The position numbers and the translations under genes were made by a program. From assembly GCF_001044235.1 (NCBI RefSeq), contig NZ_JYNL01000020.1, forward strand, positions 427,111-491,110: a DNA stretch of 64,000 bases, given 5' to 3'. Every line of letters starts with the position of its first letter. The first letter of the stretch is position 1. The notes beneath the pieces were generated by a model that was given only the letters and a program-made list of their open reading frames with translations, was not told the origin of the DNA and ran no database searches. This document shows positions 54,359 to 64,000 of this stretch, one piece after another. The stretch is from Mycolicibacterium chlorophenolicum. GTDB lineage: Bacteria; Actinomycetota; Actinomycetes; Mycobacteriales; Mycobacteriaceae.

Positions 54359-55987
54359 GTGACCGTCCAGCATTTCCTGATGCAGCGGCTCTCGGGCCTC
54401 CTGCACACTCCCCCGCCCACCACCGAGGTCGACGTCCATCGCGGCCTGCGCGTGCCGATGCGCGACGGGGTCGACCTGATCGCCGACCACTACGCGCCCC
54501 GCACCGGCACCCCGGCGGGCACGCTGCTGGTCCGCGGACCCTACGGCCGCCGCTTTCCGTTCGCGGCGGTGTTCGGCGAGGTCTATGCCGCCCGCGGCTA
54601 TCACGTGGTGCTGCAGAGCGTGCGCGGCACCTTCGGCTCGGGCGGAGACTTCGACCCGATGGTCAACGAGATCGACGACGGCGCCGACACCGTGGCGTGG
54701 CTGCGCGAGCAGCCCTGGTTCACCGGCTCGTTCGGCACCGTGGGGCTGTCCTACCTGGGATTCACCCAATGGGCGCTGCTCACCGATCCCCCGCCGGAGC
54801 TCAAGGCCGCGGTGATCACCGTCGGCCCGCACGATGTCCGGGGGCCGCGCTGGGGCCGAGGGTCGTTCGGGCTCAACGACTTCCTCGGGTGGAGCGACCT
54901 GGTCGCCAATCAGGAGGACCCGCGCCGGTTCCGGGTGCTGCTGCGCCAGCTGCGGGCGCAGCGCATGGTGACCGAGGCGTCGCACGGTCTGCCGCTGGGC
55001 GAGGCCAGCCGCGCGCTGCTCGGCGACGGGGCACCGTGGTTCGAATCGTGGCTCGACCACCCGCACGGCGACGATCCGTTCTGGGAGCGCATGCATCTGC
55101 GTGACGCGCTCGAGCGCACCGAGATCCCGGTGCTGCTGCTCAGCGGCTGGCAGGACCTGTTCCTCGAGCAGACCCTCGAGCAGTACGAGCGGCTGCGCTC
55201 GCGCGGCGTGGACGTCGCGATGACCATCGGGCCCTGGACGCACTCGCACATGATGACCAAGGCCGCACCCACGGCCATCCGCGAATCCCTGGACTGGCTC
55301 GGCTCCCACCTCGGCGGTACGCCCTCGGTGCGGACGGCGCCGGTGCGCATCCACCTCGAGGGTGACGGCTGGCTCGATCTGCCGAGCTGGCCGCCGGCGA
55401 TGCCAGAACGGGTGCTCCATCTCAACCCGGGCGGGCGGCTCGCCGACACCGCGGACGACGACGGAACCGCCACGTTCGTCTACAACCCCGGCGATCCGAC
55501 ACCCACCATCGGCGGCCGGCTTCTCTCCCCTGTCGGCGGCTACCGTGACGACACCGCGCTGGCCCGGCGCGCCGACGTGCTGACGTTCACCGGTGATCCG
55601 CTGGCAGCCGACCTGTATGTCGTCGGGACGCCGACGGTGGAACTGGCCCATACCTGCGCCAACCCGCACAACGACCTGTTCGTGCGGATCAGCCAGGTCG
55701 ATGCGCACGGCGCTTCCCGCAACGTGAGCGACGGCTACCTCGCGGCGGCCCCCGATTCGGGAAAGGTGCGCGTGGAGCTGGACGCCGTCGCCCACACGTT
55801 CCCCGCCGGCTCCCGCATCCGGGTGCTCGTCGCGGGCGGGTCGCATCCGCGGTTCGTGCGCAATCTCGGCACCGGTGAACCCCTCACCAGCGCAAAAACA
55901 TTCGCGACGCAGCGGCACACGATCACGCTCGGCGAGGAGTCGCGGCTGATCCTGCCCGCAGGGCCGCAGCCGCCGTCAGCCGACTGA
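54359..55987 (+). CDS. CocE/NonD family serine hydrolase (X-Pro dipeptidyl-peptidase S15-like, Rv2800 homologue)
   Basis: The 542-residue protein has the S15 alpha/beta-hydrolase domain with the nucleophile elbow GLSYLGFTQW (about residues 125-134), the substrate loop RGPYGRR, the QSVRGTFGSGGDF oxyanion region, and a catalytic Asp/His pair near GWQDLF and WTHSH. The C-terminal jelly-roll (about residues 330-540) is typical of cocaine esterase-like enzymes. The natural ester or amide substrate is unknown. GTG 54359 is 17 bases after the Rv2799 homologue. The 3' end overlaps the convergent DUF1802 gene by 12 bases. Confidence 0.85.
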   Translation: MTVQHFLMQRLSGLLHTPPPTTEVDVHRGLRVPMRDGVDLIADHYAPRTGTPAGTLLVRGPYGRRFPFAAVFGEVYAARGYHVVLQSVRGTFGSGGDFDPMVNEIDDGADTVAWLREQPWFTGSFGTVGLSYLGFTQWALLTDPPPELKAAVITVGPHDVRGPRWGRGSFGLNDFLGWSDLVANQEDPRRFRVLLRQLRAQRMVTEASHGLPLGEASRALLGDGAPWFESWLDHPHGDDPFWERMHLRDALERTEIPVLLLSGWQDLFLEQTLEQYERLRSRGVDVAMTIGPWTHSHMMTKAAPTAIRESLDWLGSHLGGTPSVRTAPVRIHLEGDGWLDLPSWPPAMPERVLHLNPGGRLADTADDDGTATFVYNPGDPTPTIGGRLLSPVGGYRDDTALARRADVLTFTGDPLAADLYVVGTPTVELAHTCANPHNDLFVRISQVDAHGASRNVSDGYLAAAPDSGKVRVELDAVAHTFPAGSRIRVLVAGGSHPRFVRNLGTGEPLTSAKTFATQRHTITLGEESRLILPAGPQPPSAD

Positions 55988-56536
55988 GCCGCGCACCTGG
56001 GCGGCGAGGTCGGCCAGCGCCGCATCGTCGTGCACCGGTGTCCCCCACGCCGGTGAGACCGGCAGGTCCACCCAACTCGTGCAGCCCCGGTACTCCGGGG
56101 TGCGCGTGAGCCGGACCGGATCGAGGAGCGGGGCAGCCGAGACGACGAGCACGGTCAGCCGGTGGCGCGGGCGGAAGTCCAGCCGGTCTTCGCGCACCGA
56201 TTCGGCAGTCCAGATATGGTGGTGCTCAATCGATTCCAGATTCTCCGGTCGGGTCACCTCGACGGCATCGACGACCTGCGCACCGGCACGCACGACGATC
56301 TCGGCATCGGTGCTGTCCGCGGCGGCGGGCTCGATGAGGCTGCGATGCTCGGGCCGGACCCGCTCGAGGTGGCTGTGCGCCACCGTCGGGAACAGCAGGA
56401 AGCGCGAGGCCGCCACCTCGAAGCGTTTCTCGCGGATGCCGCCTTTGCGCAGCAGCACGGTCTGCCTGCCGTCGAGCAACGCGTGCACCACCGCGCTCCA
56501 CTCCTTGAGCGCCGGCGTGGTCAGCGTCGCGGTCAC
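55976..56536 (-). CDS. DUF1802 family protein
   Basis: The 186-residue protein matches DUF1802: KEWSAVVHALLDGRQTVLLRKGGIREKRFEV near the N terminus, then RFLLFPTVAHSHLERVRPE, a middle about LESIEHHHIW, and a late LLDPVRL and VDLPVSPAWGTPV. The function is unknown; family members often lie next to DNA- or nucleotide-metabolism genes. The start at GTG 56536 overlaps the DUF2277 stop by GTGA, giving a two-gene coupled unit. Confidence 0.75.
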   Translation of the reverse strand: MTATLTTPALKEWSAVVHALLDGRQTVLLRKGGIREKRFEVAASRFLLFPTVAHSHLERVRPEHRSLIEPAAADSTDAEIVVRAGAQVVDAVEVTRPENLESIEHHHIWTAESVREDRLDFRPRHRLTVLVVSAAPLLDPVRLTRTPEYRGCTSWVDLPVSPAWGTPVHDDAALADLAAQVRGSVG

Positions 56537-56799
56537 GTCCGGCTCAGCCGCGCCCGCACCTCGGGGCGACGCAGCGGCGGAACGGTTTTCGGCGGCTGCC
56601 TGCGCGGCTGCAGATCGGTGAGCAACCGCTGCGTGGTGGCGGTCACCTCGGCGACAGCGGTCTCGAACGCGTCGACGTTGGCCCCGGACGGACGGGTGAT
56701 GCCGCTGACCTTGCGCACGTACTGGCGGGCCGCGGCCTCGATCTCCTCGTCGGTGGCTGCCGGCTCCAGACCGCGCAACTCGGTGATGTTTCGGCACAT
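56533..56799 (-). CDS. DUF2277 family protein
   Basis: The 88-residue protein begins MCRNITELRGLEPAATDEEI and continues with AARQYVRKVSGITRPSGANVDAFETAVAEV, the DUF2277 hallmark. The C terminus is Pro/Arg-rich. The family is common in actinobacteria and plants' symbionts, with no known function. The start is ATG 56799, 45 bases from the divergent echA16. It is coupled to the DUF1802 gene. Confidence 0.8.
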   Translation of the reverse strand: MCRNITELRGLEPAATDEEIEAAARQYVRKVSGITRPSGANVDAFETAVAEVTATTQRLLTDLQPRRQPPKTVPPLRRPEVRARLSRT

Positions 56800-56844
56800 G
56801 ACCTCCACGATAGGCGTGCTCCGGCGGGCCGATACGGTGAGCGG

Positions 56845-57606
56845 ATGACCAACGCCCCGGACGTTCTGCTGATCGACACCCGCGACCGCGTCCGGACGCT
56901 GACGCTGAACCGACCCGCCGCGCGCAACGCGCTCTCCGCGGAATTGCGCCGCCGGTTCTACACCGCGCTGCGTGACGCGGAGGCCGACGACGCGGTCGAC
57001 GTCGTGATCGTCACGGGCGCCGACCCCGTGTTCTGCGCCGGTCTGGACCTCAAGGAGCTCGGCGACACCACCGAGCTGCCGGACATCTCGCCGAAGTGGC
57101 CGCCGATGTCCAAGCCGGTGATCGGCGCCATCAACGGCGCGGCGGTGACGGGGGGCCTCGAGATCGCGCTGTACTGCGACATCCTGATCGCCTCGGAGAA
57201 CGCCCGCTTCGCCGACACCCACGCCCGGGTGGGGCTGCTGCCGACGTGGGGTCTGTCGGTGCGGCTCCCCCAGAAGGTCGGGGTCGGCATGGCGCGGCGG
57301 ATGAGCATGACCGGGGATTACCTGTCGGCCGACGAGGCGCTGCGCACCGGCCTGGTGACCCAGGTGGTGCCGCACGATCAGCTGCTCGACACCGCCCGCC
57401 AGATCGCCACGTCGATCGTCGGCAACAACCAGAAGGCGGTGCGGGCGCTGATGAGGTCGTATCACCTGATCGACGATGCGCAGAACAGTGCCGGGCTGTG
57501 GCAGGAGGCGGCCTCGGCGCGGGAGTGGATGAAGGCCACGTCCGGCGAGGACATCGCGGCCAGCCGCGCCGGGGTCATCGAACGCGGCCGCACCCAGGTG
57601 CGTTGA
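56845..57606 (+). CDS. echA16: Enoyl-CoA hydratase EchA16
   Basis: The 253-residue crotonase-fold protein has the oxyanion-hole segments DPVFCAGLDLKEL and INGAAVTGGLEIALYCD, then FADTHARVGLLPTWG with a conserved acidic residue. It matches Rv2831 closely in order and length. It would hydrate trans-2-enoyl-CoA in fatty-acid or sterol side-chain breakdown; the exact substrate is unknown. The start is ATG 56845. A methyltransferase gene follows after 39 bases. Confidence 0.9.
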   Translation: MTNAPDVLLIDTRDRVRTLTLNRPAARNALSAELRRRFYTALRDAEADDAVDVVIVTGADPVFCAGLDLKELGDTTELPDISPKWPPMSKPVIGAINGAAVTGGLEIALYCDILIASENARFADTHARVGLLPTWGLSVRLPQKVGVGMARRMSMTGDYLSADEALRTGLVTQVVPHDQLLDTARQIATSIVGNNQKAVRALMRSYHLIDDAQNSAGLWQEAASAREWMKATSGEDIAASRAGVIERGRTQVR

Positions 57607-58240
57607 CTTCTTGACATCCCGCGCTCCTGGGGCAGGGTCGATGGGGTGAATGAGCAACCGCTTCCGGTCAACCATCACGCCGACCATCCCGGCTTCTCGG
57701 GCCTGACGGGCAGCCTCTTCGCGTGGCTGTTCCTGCTCATGGGTCGTGACACTGCGCGGCTCGCGACCGAGCTGTCGGGCGTCGGGCCGGCGGACACCGT
57801 CGTCGACGTCGGCTGCGGCGCCGGCAACGCCGTGCGCGCGGCTGCCCGGGCCGGTGCCCGTGTCACCGGTGTCGACCCGTCGGAGTCCATGCTGCGGGTC
57901 GCCCGCACCGCCACGCGCGCAGCGGCCACCGTCACGTGGGCGCAGGGCGGTGCCGAGTCGCTGCCGGTTCCCGACGGCGCCGCCACGGTCGTGTGGGCGC
58001 TGGCGACCGTGCACCACTGGCCCGACGTCGACAGCGGCCTGGCGGAGATCCGGCGGGTGCTGGCACCGGGCGGCCGACTGCTGGTGCTCGAACGGCAGGT
58101 GCAACCGGGTGCCACCGGTTTCGCCAGCCACGGCTGGACGACGCAGCAGGCGGAATCGTTTGCCGCGCTGTGCCGTTCGGCAGGCCTGACGGACGTGCGC
58201 ACCACGGAACATCGAGCCGGGCGGCGCGACCTGTGGGCGG

Positions 58241-61053
<2,813 letters not shown>

Positions 61054-61056
61054 CGA

Positions 61057-63831
61057 CTACACCCGTTCCTTCTCGACCAGCTCGTACGTCTCGATGACGT
61101 CGCCCTCTTTGATGTCGGAGTACGTCAGCGTCAGACCACACTCGTAGCCTTCGCGGACCTCGGTGGCGTCGTCCTTCTCCCGCTTGAGCGACGAGATGGT
61201 GAGGTTTTCGGCCACCACCACGTTGTCGCGCAGCAGACGGGCCTTGGCGTTGCGCCGCATGATGCCCGACTGCACGAGGCAACCGGCGATGTTGCCGACC
61301 TTGCTCGACCGGAAGATCGCCCGGATCTCGGCGCGGCCGAGTTCCTTCTCCTCGTAGATCGGCTTGAGCATGCCCTTGAGCGCGCTCTCGATCTCGTCGA
61401 TGGCCTGGTAGATCACCGAGTAGTAGCGGATCTCCACACCTTCGCGGTTGGCCAGCTCGGTGGCCTTGCCCTCAGCGCGGACGTTGAAGCCGATGATGAT
61501 CGCATCCGAGGCCGACGCCAGGTTGACGTTGGTCTCGGTGACGCCACCGACGCCGCGGTCGATGACACGCAGCTCGACCTCGTCGTCGACCTGGATGCCC
61601 AGCAGGGCCTCCTCGAGCGCCTCGACCGTACCGGCGTTGTCGCCCTTGAGGATCAGGTTCAGCTGGCTGGTTTCCTTCAGCGCCGAATCCAGGTCCTCCA
61701 GGCTGATCCGCTTGCGGCTGCGGGCCGCCATCGCGTTGCGCTTGCGCGCGCTGCGGCGGTCGGCGATCTGGCGGGCGATGCGGTCCTCGTCGACGACGAG
61801 GAAGTTGTCGCCGGCGCCGGGGACGGACGTGAAGCCGATCACCTGAACCGGACGCGACGGCAGCGCCTCGGTCACGTCCTCGCCGTGCTCGTCGACCATG
61901 CGGCGCACACGACCGTAGGCGTCGCCGGCCACCACCGAGTCGCCGACCCGCAGCGTGCCGCGCTGGATCAGCACGGTCGCGACGGGGCCGCGGCCGCGGT
62001 CGAGGTGCGCCTCGATCGCCACACCCTGGGCCTCCATGTCGGGGTTGGCCCGCAGGTCCAGCGACGCGTCGGCGGTCAGGATGACGGCCTCGAGCAGCGC
62101 GTCGATGTTGGTGCCCGCCTTGGCGGAGATGTCGACGAACATCGTGTCGCCGCCGTACTCCTCGGGCACCAGGCCGTACTCGGTGAGCTGACCGCGGATC
62201 TTGGCCGGGTCGGCGCCCTCCTTGTCGATCTTGTTGACCGCCACCACGATCGGCACGTCAGCGGCCTGCGCGTGGTTCACGGCTTCGACCGTCTGCGGCA
62301 TGACACCGTCGTCGGCGGCCACCACCAGGATCGCGATGTCGGTGGCCTTGGCGCCACGGGCACGCATGGCGGTGAACGCCTCGTGGCCCGGGGTGTCGAT
62401 GAAGGTGATGGGCCGCTCGTTGCCGTCGAGGTCGACCGTGACCTGGTAGGCGCCGATGTGCTGGGTGATGCCGCCGGCCTCGCCCTCGCGGACGGTGGCG
62501 TTACGGATCGTGTCCAGCAGTCGCGTCTTGCCGTGGTCGACGTGACCCATGACGGTGACGACCGGCGGCCGGAACTCGAGGTCCTCCTCGCCGCCCTCGT
62601 CCTCGCCGTAGGACAGGTCGAAGGACTGCAGCAGCTCGCGGTCCTCGTCCTCCGGGGACACGACCTGCACGACGTAGTTCATCTCGCTGCCGAGCAGCTC
62701 GAGGGTCTCGTCACCGACGGACTGCGTGGCCGTGACCATCTCGCCGAGGTTGAACAGCGCCTGCACCAGCGAGGCCGGGTTGGCGTTGATCTTGTCGGCG
62801 AAGTCGGACAGCGACGCGCCGCGGGCCAGCCGGATGGTCTCGCCGTTGCCGTGCGGCAACCGCACGCCACCGACGACCGGGGCCTGCATGTTCTCGTATT
62901 CGGCCCTCTTCGCGCGCTTCGACTTACGGCCGCGCTTCGGGGCGCCGCCGGGACGACCGAACGCACCGGCCGCGCCACCGCGCTGGCCGGGACGGCCACC
63001 GCCGCCGCCGCCGGGACGGCCACGGAAGCCGCCGGCTGCCGCGCCGCCACCGCCTGCGCCGCCACCGCGGTAGTTGCCGCCGCCGCCACCGCCGCCGCCG
63101 CCGGGACGACCGACGCCGCCGGGAGCCGGACGGGGACCACCACCGGGACGCGGACCGCCACCGGGACGGGGACCGCCACCGGGACGGGCGCCCTGCGGGC
63201 GGGGAGGCATGTTGCCCGGCGAGGCACCCGGACGCGGACCGCCGCCGGGGCGGGGTCCACCGGCGCCGGGGCCGGGCCTGGCGCCACCCGGACCCTGAGG
63301 CCTGGGCATGGGCCGGTCGACCGGCTGCTGCGACGAGAACGGATTGTTGCCGACGCGCGGGGTGCGCGCTGCGGGCTTGGGAGCACCGGGACGCGGTGCG
63401 CCCGGGCCGGGACGAGGCCCGGGTGTCGGACCCGGACGGGCCGGGGCCGCCGGAGCGGCGGGGGTCGCCGCAGCTGCCGGCGGGGCGGCCGCTGCGGGCG
63501 GCGCTGCCGGTGCCGGAGGTGCGGCAGGCGCTGCGGGCGGCGCCGGCGCCGGAGCCGGAGCCGGCGCGGGCTGCTGCGCTACGGGCGCCGACGGCTTGGG
63601 ACCGGGGCGCGGCGCGGAGGGCTTGGGTGAACCGTTACCGCCGCTGTTGACGGGCTCGGCGCTGGGCTTGGAGCCGCCGAACGATTCCCGAAGACGGCGG
63701 GCGACGGGCGCCTCCACCGTGGACGACGCCGACTTGACGAACTCACCTTGTTCGCTCAGTCGCGCCAGTACTTGCTTGCTTGTGACACCGAGTTCCTTCG
63801 CCAACTCGTGCACGCGGGCCTTACCTGCCAC
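61057..63831 (-). CDS. infB: Translation initiation factor IF-2
   Basis: IF-2 places initiator fMet-tRNA on the 30S subunit and promotes subunit joining. The 924-residue protein has an N-terminal IF2_N helix domain (1-50) and a low-complexity Pro/Ala then Gly/Arg/Pro-rich region (about 60-300). A basic stretch ([12 protein letters not shown]) follows, then the GTPase domain with GHVDHGKT (429-436), DTPGH and NKID, and after it the translation-factor beta-barrels. The start is GTG 63831, with AGGAG five bases upstream. It heads infB-rbfA-cnpB-dinF. Confidence 0.97.
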   Translation of the reverse strand: MAGKARVHELAKELGVTSKQVLARLSEQGEFVKSASSTVEAPVARRLRESFGGSKPSAEPVNSGGNGSPKPSAPRPGPKPSAPVAQQPAPAPAPAPAPPAAPAAPPAPAAPPAAAAPPAAAATPAAPAAPARPGPTPGPRPGPGAPRPGAPKPAARTPRVGNNPFSSQQPVDRPMPRPQGPGGARPGPGAGGPRPGGGPRPGASPGNMPPRPQGARPGGGPRPGGGPRPGGGPRPAPGGVGRPGGGGGGGGGNYRGGGAGGGGAAAGGFRGRPGGGGGGRPGQRGGAAGAFGRPGGAPKRGRKSKRAKRAEYENMQAPVVGGVRLPHGNGETIRLARGASLSDFADKINANPASLVQALFNLGEMVTATQSVGDETLELLGSEMNYVVQVVSPEDEDRELLQSFDLSYGEDEGGEEDLEFRPPVVTVMGHVDHGKTRLLDTIRNATVREGEAGGITQHIGAYQVTVDLDGNERPITFIDTPGHEAFTAMRARGAKATDIAILVVAADDGVMPQTVEAVNHAQAADVPIVVAVNKIDKEGADPAKIRGQLTEYGLVPEEYGGDTMFVDISAKAGTNIDALLEAVILTADASLDLRANPDMEAQGVAIEAHLDRGRGPVATVLIQRGTLRVGDSVVAGDAYGRVRRMVDEHGEDVTEALPSRPVQVIGFTSVPGAGDNFLVVDEDRIARQIADRRSARKRNAMAARSRKRISLEDLDSALKETSQLNLILKGDNAGTVEALEEALLGIQVDDEVELRVIDRGVGGVTETNVNLASASDAIIIGFNVRAEGKATELANREGVEIRYYSVIYQAIDEIESALKGMLKPIYEEKELGRAEIRAIFRSSKVGNIAGCLVQSGIMRRNAKARLLRDNVVVAENLTISSLKREKDDATEVREGYECGLTLTYSDIKEGDVIETYELVEKERV

Positions 63832-63932
63832 TACATCTCCTGTCTGAGAGGCGACAGCGGTGGTAGGCGCCGCGCCTCGGGTTAGCTATGACGCATGGTC
63901 ATCGGGACTTCACGGTGTGCTCATGTTCTTCG

Positions 63933-64000
63933 CTACCTGTTCTCTTGCCCGGGTGTGTCGAGCGCTTCGGTGTTGGCGAAACGTTCGATCACCGCGGTGA
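63933..64000 (-). CDS. ylxR: C-terminal end of YlxR (DUF448), cut by the window edge
   Basis: Only the last 21 complete codons and the TAG stop (63933-63935) are in the window, encoding a tail that reads TAVIERFANTEALDTPGQENR. The assignment rests mainly on position: in mycobacteria a small DUF448/YlxR gene lies between nusA and infB. The 101-base gap to infB contains the infB ribosome-binding site. Confidence 0.55.
   Translation of the reverse strand, partial: TAVIERFANTEALDTPGQENR

Noticed and set aside
63192..63532. Possible tandem DNA repeat in the N-terminal part of infB
   Set aside because: The Pro/Ala/Gly/Arg-rich coding region is the normal low-complexity linker of actinobacterial IF-2, not a mobile or regulatory repeat.

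Overview
This window is a GC-rich actinobacterial chromosome segment, almost certainly from a fast-growing mycobacterium (Mycolicibacterium-like). The evidence is gene content and order that follow the mycobacterial backbone: thyX-dapA-RNase J, dfrA-thyA, the Rv2772c homologue with dapB, aldR/ald, blaS-pepR-gpsI, rpsO, ribF, the mntR homologue Rv2788, truB-pptT-pptH, Rv2799/Rv2800, echA16, and dinF-nrnA-rbfA-infB-ylxR. Frequent GTG starts, ATGA/GTGA stop-start overlaps and a mycobacterial LexA box agree with this. Comparisons with M. tuberculosis are from memory of the protein families, not from a search.

Layout. 1-2.7 kb: a broken glutathione-transferase-like fragment at the edge, a DUF2834 membrane protein, and an operon of monooxygenase, mycofactocin-type SDR and methyltransferase. 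2.9-6.3 kb: RNase J, dapA and thyX on the minus strand. 6.4-13 kb: accessory metabolism (DUF1214 protein, GntR regulator, aminopeptidase-like hydrolase, amino acid permease, GGDEF protein, winged-helix YcaQ-like protein). 13-14.3 kb: dfrA and thyA, so both thymidylate synthases lie within 9 kb. 14.4-21.2 kb: dienelactone hydrolase, CitE-like lyase, a metallo-beta-lactamase-fold hydrolase with a divergent TetR, a flavodoxin-like protein, and a FUSC transporter with a divergent TetR. 21.2-24.5 kb: dapB, then an SOS-boxed DUF222/HNH (13E12-type) gene carrying three in-frame tandem duplications.

24.4-40.2 kb is the main accessory block: a [NiFe]-hydrogenase system of the high-affinity, H2-scavenging (group 1h, Hhy-like) kind. 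A minus-strand operon runs DUF1641 protein, small subunit, large subunit, maturation protease, small unknown, TPR protein, NifU-Rieske fusion, NHL-repeat protein and an unknown 277-residue protein. An AraC regulator is divergent to it. Next come hypF-C-D-E on the minus strand and hypA-B on the plus strand. The two divergent promoter regions share a bipartite motif, CTATC-N7-CGCACAGA, a candidate site for the AraC protein. Together these genes supply Ni-Fe(CN)2CO cofactor assembly, C-terminal processing, the enzyme itself and probable electron-transfer partners.

40-64 kb is mostly core: alanine dehydrogenase and its Lrp-type regulator, a class A beta-lactamase, pepR-gpsI, rpsO, ribF, mntR, truB, the opposed pptT/pptH pair, a KstR-type box before the Rv2799/Rv2800 homologues, echA16, a MATE transporter, an NrnA-type DHH phosphodiesterase, rbfA and infB. 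The window ends inside ylxR. No tRNA, rRNA, CRISPR array, insertion sequence or prophage was recognised. No gene-free stretch exceeds 300 bases; the longest are 47376-47655 (a probable pnp leader hairpin) and 32883-33103 (the hydrogenase/AraC promoter region).
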